From Deltaproteobacteria bacterium (lineage in GTDB: Bacteria > Bdellovibrionota_C > UBA2361 > SZUA-149 > JADYYL01), in assembly GCA_020853655.1 (NCBI GenBank), contig JADYYL010000113.1:1-6610 (forward strand): a stretch of DNA of 6,610 nt, given 5' to 3'. The notes beneath the pieces are model-generated. The model was given only the letters and a program-made list of their open reading frames with translations. It was not told the origin of the DNA and did not search any database. Shown piece after piece: positions 1 to 4,864 of the stretch; position 1 is the first letter of the stretch, and every line of letters begins with the position of its first letter. The translations under genes were made by a program, and so were the position numbers.

Positions 1-1
1 G

Positions 2-175
2 CTGCTGAAGCTCACCGATCAAGAGGCGCTCGACATCGAACAGGACAATACCTGCGTAAACCGAATCGAATTCGAGCCAGAGAATCACACCGTACTTCGG
101 CACGAGTTGAACTGCGTGTCCCACCTCGATTGCGAATCACTTGCCGGAAGCAACGCGATGCGATTGTTTTATTAG
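2..175 (+). CDS. C-terminal end of a histidine phosphatase (phosphoglycerate mutase-like) family protein, 5' end outside window
   Basis: Only the last 57 codons are visible, in frame 2, ending at TAG (173-175). The segment with IEQDNTCVNRIEF followed about 15 residues later by LNCVSHL matches the usual C-terminal pattern of the histidine phosphatase superfamily: the 'QDN..IN.IEF' strand, then the 'LN...HL' end. The catalytic RHGxT, the second histidine and other motifs would lie upstream of the window, so the substrate (phosphoglycerate, alpha-ribazole phosphate or another phosphoester) cannot be told. The tail after HL is about 14 residues longer than in many relatives. A short hairpin (AGGAC-GAAC-GTCCT) starts at the stop codon but lacks a U-tract. 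The gene points towards the minus-strand tRNA-Gly/aminotransferase block, so it is convergent with it. The frame assignment is good; the family call is by motif memory. Confidence 0.7.
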   Translation: MLKLTDQEALDIEQDNTCVNRIEFEPENHTVLRHELNCVSHLDCESLAGSNAMRLFY

Positions 176-578
176 GACGAACGTCCTGACACTTCAGACC
201 ATGCGGACGAGGGAATCGGCGAGAGATGAGGGTGCGACGTCTTAGTAGTCCTCCGCACTTGCATCCGGAATGGAAGATAGCGCTCACTCCCTCAAGCTCC
301 CCCCGCAGTGTCTCAGAGACCTCGAGCACGCGAGCGAAACAGAAACATCGTTCTCCGAGGGGAACTTCCACTGGTCAGACGGCGGGTTAGGAACGCAGGG
401 AAGCCTTTACCCCCCCTCGGCAAGCCGCAATGACATACGAGTAGAACGGGGTGTTCTACCCCGGTCGAACTTCGTTGCGCGTACGGAAACAGGTAGGCGA
501 CGTCCAGAAGTTGGAGGGACACATCAGACTGGCTCCCCGAGGGGAGCGGTATCTATCAGTTCTGAGAAGAAAAAATGT
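176..578. other. 403-bp stretch without a convincing gene; several RNA-like hairpins
   Basis: Open frames exist on both strands, but their translations are arginine- or serine-rich without family resemblance, and the plus-strand one runs antisense through the tRNA-Gly. Visible structure: a CGAG-loop hairpin at 350-365 and a near-copy at 532-547, two mutually exclusive hairpins at 441-463, and a 7-bp long-range complement (TCTCAGA 311-317 with TCTGAGA 561-567) that encloses all of them. I looked for landmark motifs of 4.5S RNA, tmRNA, RNase P RNA and 6S RNA and did not find a clear match. It may be a non-coding RNA, the 3' region of the tRNA-Gly transcript, or plain intergenic DNA. Confidence 0.5.
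311..567. ncRNA. Candidate structured RNA (strand undetermined)
   Basis: Seven bases at each end are perfectly complementary (TCTCAGA / TCTGAGA) and could close a 257-nt domain. Inside are GTTCTC-CGAG-GGGAAC (350-365), GCTCCC-CGAG-GGGAGC (532-547), and the pair GTAGAAC-GGGGT-GTTCTAC (441-459) versus CGGGG/CCCCG (447-451 with 459-463). The two CGAG hairpins are 13/16 identical. Two of the three differences are paired with each other (T-A to C-G) and the third turns a T.G wobble into C-G, so pairing is kept. Neither end is followed by a U-tract and no promoter was recognised. This is a structural suggestion only. Confidence 0.25.
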
Positions 579-651
579 AGCGGGCGATGGGTGTCGAACC
601 CACGACCTACTGCTTGGCAAGCAGGCGTTCTAGCCACTGAACTACGCCCGC
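579..651 (-). tRNA. tRNA-Gly, anticodon GCC
   Basis: Read on the minus strand, the 73-nt sequence folds as a standard cloverleaf. The acceptor stem GCGGGCG pairs with CGCCCGC (7 bp), the discriminator is U, the anticodon loop is TTGCCAA with GCC at positions 34-36, and the T-arm carries the GGGTTCGACACCC-type sequence. The 3' CCA is not encoded (ACA follows), so CCA-adding enzyme would be needed, unlike the tRNA-Lys in this window. It lies 86 nt downstream of the aminotransferase on the same strand. A run of six T lies four nt after its 3' end on the transcript strand and may help termination. Confidence 0.96.
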
Positions 652-667
652 ACGAGTGCGGAGCGGA

Positions 668-697
668 ATTAGAACCACAAATGGAGGCCGCCGTAAA
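668..697 (-). promoter_or_regulatory. Candidate sigma70 promoter for tRNA-Gly
   Basis: On the minus strand TTTACG (692-697) is followed after 18 nt by TCTAAT (668-673), matching TTGACA/TATAAT at 4 and 5 of 6 positions. A start about 7 nt further on would give a leader of roughly 10 nt before the tRNA, with a GC-rich discriminator. The -35 overlaps the 687-716 hairpin, so the tRNA may instead be cotranscribed with the aminotransferase. Confidence 0.35.
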
Positions 698-716
698 GTC
701 GAACGATTACGGCGGC
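687..716 (-). terminator. Strong 10-bp hairpin downstream of the aminotransferase gene
   Basis: GCCGCCGTAA (687-696) is perfectly complementary to TTACGGCGGC (707-716), with a 10-nt loop. It begins 21 nt after the aminotransferase stop codon on the transcript strand. The sequence after the stem on the minus strand is CTCCATTTG, so the U-tract is weak. It could be an attenuating terminator or a 3'-end stabiliser that separates the aminotransferase message from tRNA-Gly. Confidence 0.5.
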
Positions 717-737
717 GTTCCCTCACCTATTGTGGGG

Positions 738-1946
738 TTATTGGAGCGTTCTCGTCGCTTCGATAATCCGAGCTAAGCCCTTCTTCAAATCCGCTTCCGC
801 AAGTGCGTAACTGATGCGAACTGCGCCGGAATCCCCGAACGCCTCGCCCTGAACGACGACGACGTCGTACTTCTCGAGGAGGTAATTCGCAAAATCCATC
901 CCGGAGTTAATGACTCGGGTGCCGTCCTTCTTTCCGAACAGCCCCTCGACCCGGAGGAAGGCGTAGAACGCACCTTCCGGGGGAACCGGGAGAGTAACGC
1001 CGTTCATCTCCTTGACCGCATCCGTGACGATCTTGACGCGCTGTTGGAAACCTTCGCGCAACATCTTCGGGAATGCGCCGTTGTCCGTATACGCTGCGGC
1101 AGCAGCGTGCTGGGCAATGGAGCAGATGTTCGAAGTGAACTGGCTCTGGTGCGTGGTCAGCGCGTCGATGAGCTTCTTCGGCCCAGCGGCGTAACCAACG
1201 CGCCATCCGGTCATCGAGTATGCCTTACTAAATGCATTGACGATCACGATCTGTTCACGCAGCTCTGGGCAGAGTGCGGCGATGGAGTGATGTTCGACAC
1301 CGTCGAAGGTGATGTACTCGTAGACTTCGTCAGAAAGCACCATCAACGACTTGTTCGACGATGCGGAGATCACCTTACCCAACGCGAGAATCTCTTCCTT
1401 GGAGTAGCAAGCGCCGGTCGGATTCGACGGCGAATTCAGGAACACGAGCTTCGTCTTGGGCGTAATCGCCTTCTCGAGCGCTTCCGGCGTCATGCGGTAG
1501 CCCGACTTCGGATCCGTATTTACGATCACCGAAACACCGCCGATGAGTTGCACGATGTCGGGATAGCTCGTCCAGTAGGGAGCCGGTATGATCGCCTCAT
1601 CTCCTGGATCAAGAAGCACCGCTGCAAGACCGGCGATGGCGTGCTTGCCCCCGTTCGTGACGCAGATCTCATTTGCTGCGTATTCGAGTCCTTGATCGCG
1701 CTTCAACTTTGCGCGGATGGTTTCCTTGAGCGATGGAATGCCACCGACGGCGGTGTACTTCGTGAAGCCCTTCTTCATAGCTTCCGTCGCTGCATCCTTG
1801 ACGTGTTGCGGCGTGTCAGAGTCCGGTTCACCAACGGTGAACGAAACGATGTCGCGGCCAGCAGCTTTGAGCTCTTGCGCGCGAGCACCGGCGGCGAGTG
1901 TGGGAGATGGGGCGACACGTTGGATGAGTCGATTCAAGGTCAACAT
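738..1946 (-). CDS. aspC: Aspartate aminotransferase (class I, PLP-dependent, fold type I)
   Basis: A 402-residue protein that transfers the amino group between aspartate and 2-oxoglutarate, giving oxaloacetate and glutamate, in the cytosol. The N-terminus (SPTLAAGARAQELKAAGRDI, then VGEPDSDTP) is typical of the bacterial subgroup Ib enzymes. Motifs by residue: NSPSNPTG at 171-178, SDEVYE with Asp206 and Tyr209 for PLP, SKAYSMTGWRVGY with Schiff-base Lys241 and Arg249, and VRISYA with Arg377 for the substrate carboxylate. The length is normal for the family and all key residues are present. The ATG at 1946 fits the family start, but no good Shine-Dalgarno precedes it. It lies 231 nt downstream of coaD on the same strand, with a hairpin after the stop. 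Relatives acting on tyrosine, phenylalanine or glutamate-prephenate cannot be excluded, so the substrate is less certain than the family. Confidence 0.93.
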   Translation of the reverse strand: MLTLNRLIQRVAPSPTLAAGARAQELKAAGRDIVSFTVGEPDSDTPQHVKDAATEAMKKGFTKYTAVGGIPSLKETIRAKLKRDQGLEYAANEICVTNGGKHAIAGLAAVLLDPGDEAIIPAPYWTSYPDIVQLIGGVSVIVNTDPKSGYRMTPEALEKAITPKTKLVFLNSPSNPTGACYSKEEILALGKVISASSNKSLMVLSDEVYEYITFDGVEHHSIAALCPELREQIVIVNAFSKAYSMTGWRVGYAAGPKKLIDALTTHQSQFTSNICSIAQHAAAAAYTDNGAFPKMLREGFQQRVKIVTDAVKEMNGVTLPVPPEGAFYAFLRVEGLFGKKDGTRVINSGMDFANYLLEKYDVVVVQGEAFGDSGAVRISYALAEADLKKGLARIIEATRTLQ

Positions 1947-2034
1947 AGGAGCGAAACCTACTCTTGTATTGTGTGGGGCAGCTAAGAAACCACTTCACGT
2001 CGGCTTCCGGACGCCAGGAGAGCATCCGCCGAAT

Positions 2035-2051
2035 GAGCGCGATGCGCGCTC
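2035..2051. other. Perfect 7-bp palindrome in the leader of the aminotransferase gene
   Basis: GAGCGCG (2035-2041) and CGCGCTC (2045-2051) are perfect complements around ATG. It sits about 90 nt upstream of the aminotransferase start codon, inside the 5' leader if the promoter at 2133-2161 is used. No U-tract follows. It could be an RNA hairpin or a DNA-binding site; nothing more can be said. Confidence 0.3.
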
Positions 2052-2132
2052 TGTCGGTGCGAGAGGACACCTGGAACAACTGGGTCATTCCAGGCACTTC
2101 GCGAACGCCCACATCCCGGCATTCGTGACCGT

Positions 2133-2161
2133 CTTTTAAGGGGTTTTCAGGAATTTCTCAA
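2133..2161 (-). promoter_or_regulatory. Candidate sigma70 promoter for the aminotransferase gene
   Basis: On the minus strand TTGAGA (2156-2161) and TAAAAG (2133-2138) are separated by 17 nt, matching the consensus hexamers at 5 and 4 of 6 positions. Transcription would start near 2126, giving an unusually long leader of about 180 nt before the ATG at 1946. It begins 17 nt after the coaD stop codon, so the aminotransferase can be expressed apart from coaD. Confidence 0.4.
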
Positions 2162-2177
2162 CTGCGGGACAGCCGAG

Positions 2178-2705
2178 TTATGCAGGGCGGCTACCGAACA
2201 CTCCGCGAAGTTTTTCTGCAACATTCGGCGGAACGAGCTTCGAGAGATCCCCTTTCCACTTGGCGATGTCTCGAACGACGCTGGAGCTGATAAACGACGA
2301 TCGGCGAGAGGTCATGAGGAAAACAGTTTCAATATCCTCAGCAAGATCGCGGTTGATCATTGCCATTTGCGCCTCGTACTCATAGTCCGAGACGGCACGG
2401 AGCCCGCGGATGACCGTACGGAGACCAACCTTGTGGCAGTAATCAACAAGGAGCCCCTCGAAGATTTCGACGCGAATGTCGCCAGGGATACCTTGGATCG
2501 CGCCTTCAATGAGCTCTTTCCGCTCAGCGCTCTTGAACAACACCCCTTTCGTCGAACTCTCAGCAACGGCCACAACGAGTGGCGAGAATATACGGGCGGC
2601 ACGTTCAATGACGTCGCGGTGCCCGTTGGTTAAAGCATCGAAGGTTCCGGCGTATACGGCGCCGACGCTGACGGCTGAAGTGGTGCCGGTGTTTTTTCCT
2701 GCCAT
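2178..2705 (-). CDS. coaD: Phosphopantetheine adenylyltransferase
   Basis: This 175-residue enzyme catalyses the fourth step of coenzyme A synthesis: 4'-phosphopantetheine plus ATP gives dephospho-CoA plus pyrophosphate. Nucleotidyltransferase motifs are clear: GTFD at 20-23 with Thr21, TNGH at 26-29 with catalytic His29, Lys53, RGLR at 100-103 (both arginines conserved), and the ISSSxVR signature at 139-145. The body matches the family from Val17 to the end. The ATG at 2705 leaves about 11 extra residues before the usual start. The open frame continues upstream but would read through the tRNA-like remnant, so I reject that. Oddities: the usual YPGTFDP is YAGTFDA here, with both prolines replaced by alanine. 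The ribosome site is weak (GAGAG about 6 nt upstream). rsmD, the common operon partner, is divergent here. Confidence 0.94.
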   Translation of the reverse strand: MAGKNTGTTSAVSVGAVYAGTFDALTNGHRDVIERAARIFSPLVVAVAESSTKGVLFKSAERKELIEGAIQGIPGDIRVEIFEGLLVDYCHKVGLRTVIRGLRAVSDYEYEAQMAMINRDLAEDIETVFLMTSRRSSFISSSVVRDIAKWKGDLSKLVPPNVAEKLRGVFGSRPA

Positions 2706-2797
2706 GGGACTCTCACTTGTTCTTGAGCTTGGCTGCCGGGTTGGGGAGTGGCTTGGGTGCCCATTCCAAGCACAAAGGAACGAGACTCGAAGAAAAC

Positions 2798-2887
2798 TGG
2801 TGGGACGTGATGGACTTGAACCATCGGCCCGTTCCCAAAAAAGCGTCACTGAAAGGCAACTGCCAGCAGTGGCGCCTACCCCTCGAG
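2798..2887 (-). pseudogene. tRNA-Lys-like remnant (tRNA pseudogene) lacking its 5' acceptor strand
   Basis: Read on the minus strand, the 3' part is an intact T-arm, acceptor strand (ACGTCCC), discriminator A and CCA. It matches the adjacent functional tRNA-Lys at 33 of 36 positions (2798-2833 versus 2895-2930). Two shorter matches also remain: CTCGAGGGGTAG resembles the D-loop, and GCAGTTGCCTTT matches the anticodon-arm start. The 5' acceptor strand and half of the D-stem are missing, and extra sequence able to form a hairpin sits on both sides of the anticodon-arm piece. It cannot fold as an independent tRNA. It looks like a tandem duplicate that decayed. Confidence 0.7.
2837..2875 (-). terminator. 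Rho-independent-terminator-like hairpin inside the tRNA remnant
   Basis: On the minus strand GCGCCACTG (2875-2867) pairs with CAGTGACGC (2851-2843) at 8 of 9 positions, with a possible small inner stem GGCA/TGCC, and is followed at once by six U (2842-2837). It lies 20 nt after the CCA end of tRNA-Lys and before coaD, so it could end the tRNA-Lys transcript. The C.A mismatch weakens the stem a little. Confidence 0.6.
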
Positions 2888-2894
2888 AGAAAAT

Positions 2895-2969
2895 TGGTGA
2901 GGCGTGATGGATTTGAACCATCGGCCCGTTGCTTAAAAGGCAACTGCTCTACCCCTGAGCTAACGCCCC
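2895..2969 (-). tRNA. tRNA-Lys, anticodon UUU, CCA encoded
   Basis: On the minus strand, acceptor GGGGCGT pairs with ACGCCTC (one G.U), D-stem GCTC pairs with GAGC, and the anticodon stem GTTGC pairs with GCAAC around loop CTTTTAA with UUU at 34-36. The T-stem GATGG pairs with CCATC around TTCAAAT. The discriminator A is followed by an encoded CCA (2897-2895), giving 72 nt plus CCA. It lies between a small unknown gene upstream and a degenerate copy of itself downstream. Confidence 0.96.
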
Positions 2970-3001
2970 AAATTTCACGAGGTCTGCGCTTGCGCGGCTG
3001 G

Positions 3002-3030
3002 ATGATTGTCTCTGGCGACAGAGAAGTCAA
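3002..3030 (-). promoter_or_regulatory. Candidate promoter for tRNA-Lys with a palindrome in its spacer
   Basis: On the minus strand TTGACT (3025-3030) and AATCAT (3002-3007) are 17 nt apart. The start would be near 2995, about 26 nt before the mature tRNA, and the stretch after the -10 is GC-rich as in many stable-RNA promoters. The -10 is poor (about 3 of 6). Sixteen of the 17 spacer bases form a perfect inverted repeat, TCTCTG-GCGA-CAGAGA (3009-3024). Confidence 0.45.
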
Positions 3031-3034
3031 GAAA

Positions 3035-3070
3035 CGGGTTCGTGAGCCCGGTGATCCCCGTTTAGCGGGG
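3035..3070. other. Two tandem hairpins at the 3' end of the small unknown gene
   Basis: CGGGTT-CGTG-AGCCCG (3035-3050, one G.U) is followed by CCCCG-TTTAG-CGGGG (3056-3070). The stop codon of the minus-strand gene (3062-3064) lies in the loop of the second hairpin. No U-tract follows on the minus strand; only TTT follows on the plus strand. It may be a 3' stabiliser or a weak terminator upstream of the tRNA-Lys promoter. Confidence 0.4.
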
Positions 3071-3379
3071 TTTCATGACGATCGTTTGGCTGCGATCCGT
3101 TGGGGTAAAAGCCGAAGTCTTCAAACGTCGTTGTTCAAAGAGGTAGGTCAGTTCCCGATCCAGGGTCAGCAGCCGAGCTTTTGCCTCTTCCCGCTCCGGG
3201 TCGGTCTGCGCCTTGGCAACCTTCGAGAGAAGGAGGCCATAGGTGGAGAATCGCTCGCTCACTTCACGGGATTGATCCTCCGGAAGGGAGCTCTGCTTGA
3301 ACGACGCGCGGAGATACTTCAACCGCTTTTGTCGGGTCGCGAGGAAGAGTGCTAAGTTTTCTTGTTCGGCCATAAGCAT
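3062..3379 (-). CDS. Small hypothetical protein, predicted helical/coiled-coil
   Basis: I do not recognise this protein. It is about 105 residues, highly charged, without cysteines, signal peptide or membrane segment. Long runs rich in E, K, R, Q and L, such as AKAQTDPEREEAKARLLTLD, suggest a helical hairpin or coiled coil, ending in a short basic tail (TIVMKPR). Codon choice looks like that of the neighbouring real genes. The start is uncertain: a GTG at 3391 and ATGs at 3379 and 3373 are in frame and none has a Shine-Dalgarno. A TATAAA box at 3393-3398 would put the transcript start near 3386, which favours an ATG start with a very short leader. It is divergent from rsmD, with the coding ends 41 bp apart, and lies upstream of tRNA-Lys on the same strand. 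Function unknown. Confidence 0.7.
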   Translation of the reverse strand: MLMAEQENLALFLATRQKRLKYLRASFKQSSLPEDQSREVSERFSTYGLLLSKVAKAQTDPEREEAKARLLTLDRELTYLFEQRRLKTSAFTPTDRSQTIVMKPR

Positions 3380-3392
3380 CAAAGTTTTCACG

Positions 3393-3421
3393 TTTATAGA
3401 TTGGCTGGGATTTCAGAGCAA
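3393..3421 (-). promoter_or_regulatory. Candidate promoter for the small helical-protein gene
   Basis: On the minus strand TTGCTC (3416-3421) and TATAAA (3393-3398) are separated by 17 nt; the -10 matches consensus at 5 of 6 positions. The -35 touches the first base of the rsmD start codon, so the two divergent genes share a very tight control region. Confidence 0.45.
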
Positions 3422-4035
3422 TGCGGATCATTAGCGGGACCCACAAAGGGCGAAAGATCGAGACTATCCCCATGGAGGGGCTCCGTCCGTCGAGTGACAG
3501 GCTCAGAAACGGACTTTTCTCCGCGTTGACCTCTCGTCGGGATCTGACCAACTGCCGGATCCTCGACCTATATGCTGGCACTGGTGCTTTAGGAATCGAG
3601 GCACTCTCGCGCGGGGCTCGCCACGCCACGTTCATCGAATCAAACAAGAAGCTCATCAATTGCCTGCGAGACACGCTGCAGAAGTTTGGGCTCACTCCGC
3701 AGGCTCGGGTGATTTCCGGCGACCTTCCAGGGATTCTCTCGAACTTGAACGGACAAGAGCCGTTCGATGTCGTTTTTGCAGATGCACCGTACGAACTCAA
3801 TGTGACGTACCTTGGTGCGGCGCTCAAGAATGTCGGCGCTATCGTCAGCGGTACGGATCTTGTGGTGGAGACATCGAAACGAGCCCCTTCACTCACAGGT
3901 TCGACCGACGAGGATTCTGTTGACCCGGAGCAGGTCCTCAAACTCGTGCGTGAGCTTCGCTACGGCGACTCGCTCGTACGACTCTATGAGTATTGCTACA
4001 CGGGCGGCGACTTGCCGGACTTCGATGGAGAGTGA
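3421..4035 (+). CDS. rsmD: 16S rRNA (guanine(966)-N2)-methyltransferase RsmD
   Basis: A 204-residue S-adenosylmethionine-dependent methyltransferase that modifies G966 (E. coli numbering) of 16S rRNA during 30S assembly. The N-terminus MRIISGTHKGRKIET plus LRPSSDRLRNGLFSAL (residues 21-36) is the RsmD signature. Motif I is ILDLYAGTGALGIEALSRGA at 47-66, and the acidic residue FIES at 71-74 follows. Motif IV at 121-124 is DAPY, where the family normally has DPPY or NPPY. The C-terminal strand RYGDSLVRLYEY is also typical. Length is slightly above average because of a short acidic tail. The ATG at 3421 fits the family start, though the ribosome site is weak. It is divergent from coaD, with a small gene and tRNA-Lys between, instead of forming the common rsmD-coaD pair. 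Confidence 0.94.
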   Translation: MRIISGTHKGRKIETIPMEGLRPSSDRLRNGLFSALTSRRDLTNCRILDLYAGTGALGIEALSRGARHATFIESNKKLINCLRDTLQKFGLTPQARVISGDLPGILSNLNGQEPFDVVFADAPYELNVTYLGAALKNVGAIVSGTDLVVETSKRAPSLTGSTDEDSVDPEQVLKLVRELRYGDSLVRLYEYCYTGGDLPDFDGE

Positions 4036-4064
4036 CACTTCGCGGGGTGTTGCGCCGAGGGAAA

Positions 4065-4079
4065 CGATTCGAGCACTCA
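4065..4079. repeat. Left copy of a 15-bp direct repeat flanking the toxin-antitoxin module
   Basis: CGATTCGAGCACTCA occurs here and again, in the same orientation, at 5354-5368. Allowing one inserted base, the match extends left into GAAA. This copy is 30 bp past the rsmD stop codon. Confidence 0.6.
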
Positions 4080-4416
4080 ATCTGATCTCGGTTCGACGGC
4101 CGAAAATCATCTCTCGCCGGGAATTTCGATCCTGAACCTTCCGCCCGGACGCTCAATGATTCGGAGCAACATGAACAACGTTCACTAGCTGCCCCACTCA
4201 CGCGCCACTCAGTTCCTTCTGCGCCACAAAACTTTTCTCTACCTGAAACACCTATAGCGCCACGCCGATAACACTTCTGAGACCGACTCCCAGTTCGTCG
4301 CCTCGCTCCCCCCTCGAGTGACCCAGCGAAACAGTAGCTTGCGCGGACGCCTATTGGATCGCATTTCCGCCCATCCTGTTTCGTCACCTCATCCTCGTCG
4401 TTACCTCGAAAGCGCA

Positions 4417-4446
4417 TTGACAATCACATATCGCAACCGTTACTAT
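4417..4446 (+). promoter_or_regulatory. Promoter of the toxin-antitoxin operon
   Basis: A perfect -35 TTGACA (4417-4422) is followed after 18 nt by TACTAT (4441-4446). The start would be near 4453, giving a leader of about 37 nt to the toxin ATG. The -10 overlaps the inverted repeat at 4443-4463. Confidence 0.7.
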
Positions 4447-4463
4447 AGCCATTATTGCTATAG
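4443..4463. promoter_or_regulatory. Inverted-repeat operator for autoregulation
   Basis: CTATAGC (4443-4449) and GCTATAG (4457-4463) are perfect 7-bp inverted repeats with a 7-bp spacer. They cover most of the -10 and the expected transcription start. This is where antitoxins of HigA/XRE type usually bind to repress their own operon; binding by the antitoxin encoded here is inferred. Confidence 0.75.
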
Positions 4464-4478
4464 GATGGCGCAGCACTC

Positions 4479-4486
4479 AGGAGGAG
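4479..4486 (+). promoter_or_regulatory. Strong ribosome binding site of the toxin gene
   Basis: AGGAGGAG ends 3 nt before the ATG at 4490 (AGGAGG core 5 nt away). It is the strongest Shine-Dalgarno in the window and fixes the toxin start. Confidence 0.85.
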
Positions 4487-4489
4487 TGA

Positions 4490-4864
4490 ATGGACGTCTT
4501 GAAGTACCGTGACTTCGCGCGCTGGGCGCGCAGACACAAGATTTCGGATGTTGACCTTGCCGAGGTGATCCACGAGATGTCCCGAGGCCTACTTGGGGAT
4601 CGACTTGGCGGATATGTCTATAAGAAGCGGGTCCGTCTGCAAGGCCAGGGGAAGAGAGGAGGGAGCCGAGCCATCGTCGTTTTCAAGAAGGACGACGTCG
4701 CAGTATTTCTGTACGGCTATGCAAAAAATGAGAAGAGCGACTTAACGCCTGAAGAGGAGAAGGCGCTGCGCATTTTCGGTGCGGAGCTTGCGAACCTTTC
4801 GCTTCCGAACCGCTCAAACAGTATACGAGAAGGAAACTTCATCAGAGTTCCATTCGATCCATGA
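4490..4864 (+). CDS. Type II toxin-antitoxin system toxin, RelE/HigB-like
   Basis: A 124-residue basic protein whose core (GGYVYKKRVRLQGQGKRGGSR at 40-60, then IVVFKKDDVAVFLYGYAKN at 62-80, then LTPEEEKAL) matches the RelE-like family of Pfam PF06296, in which the 'R..G.GK.GG.R' loop and 'GYAKN' strand are diagnostic. These toxins are ribosome-dependent or free mRNA endonucleases; activity here is inferred from family. The basic stretch KKRVRLQGQGKRGGSR would contact RNA. The C-terminal extension after about residue 102 (SLPNRSNSIREGNFIRV) is longer than I expect for the family. It has its own promoter, operator and very strong ribosome site. Its TGA overlaps the ATG of the antitoxin (ATGA), so translation is coupled. 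Toxin-first order is the HigB-HigA arrangement. Confidence 0.9.
   Translation: MDVLKYRDFARWARRHKISDVDLAEVIHEMSRGLLGDRLGGYVYKKRVRLQGQGKRGGSRAIVVFKKDDVAVFLYGYAKNEKSDLTPEEEKALRIFGAELANLSLPNRSNSIREGNFIRVPFDP

Larger units (their letters stand above)
4036..4489. other. 454-bp stretch without a gene between rsmD and the toxin-antitoxin operon
   Basis: The plus strand here is C-rich. The long minus-strand open frame (start near 4423) overlaps the rsmD end and has no family resemblance. Items seen: one copy of a 15-bp repeat (4065-4079), three copies of GCGCCAC (4202-4208, 4221-4227, 4257-4263), a lone CTATAGC (4252-4258) identical to the operator half-site, a small palindrome TGAAC-AAC-GTTCA (4169-4181), and the promoter/operator at the right end. 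No rsmD terminator with a U-tract was found. Confidence 0.6.

Noticed and set aside
12..371. Minus-strand open frame of 119 codons
   Set aside because: It is antisense to the histidine phosphatase end, and its arginine-rich translation is typical of a shadow frame.
176..578. 6S RNA, tmRNA, RNase P RNA or SRP RNA
   Set aside because: The landmark sequences of these RNAs were not found on either strand; only general hairpin structure supports an RNA.
270..776. Plus-strand open frame of 168 codons
   Set aside because: It runs antisense through tRNA-Gly and the 687-716 hairpin and into the end of the aminotransferase gene; the translation has no family resemblance.
1044..1985. Plus-strand open frame of 313 codons
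   Set aside because: It lies opposite the well-supported aminotransferase; the composition (many R, H, C) is that of an antisense shadow.
1828..2112. Minus-strand frame overlapping the aminotransferase start, possible leader gene
   Set aside because: About 120 nt overlap the aminotransferase out of frame, the start is GTG without a ribosome site, and no family is recognised.
2706..2921. Upstream extension of the coaD frame
   Set aside because: The extra codons read through the tRNA-like remnant and into the end of tRNA-Lys; the conserved protein begins after ATG 2705.
2798..2969. tRNA 3'-end duplication as attachment sites of an integrated element
   Set aside because: The copies are only about 60 bp apart with no integrase or cargo between them, so decay of a tandem tRNA copy explains it better.
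2717..3355. Plus-strand frame of 212 codons
   Set aside because: It is antisense to two tRNA sequences and to the small helical-protein gene; its apparent internal repeat (KGNC) comes from the duplicated tRNA.
3938..4423. Minus-strand frame of 161 codons after rsmD
   Set aside because: It overlaps the rsmD 3' end and has a low-complexity Ser/Arg/Cys-rich translation. Only the short ECSNR match from the 15-bp repeat is notable.
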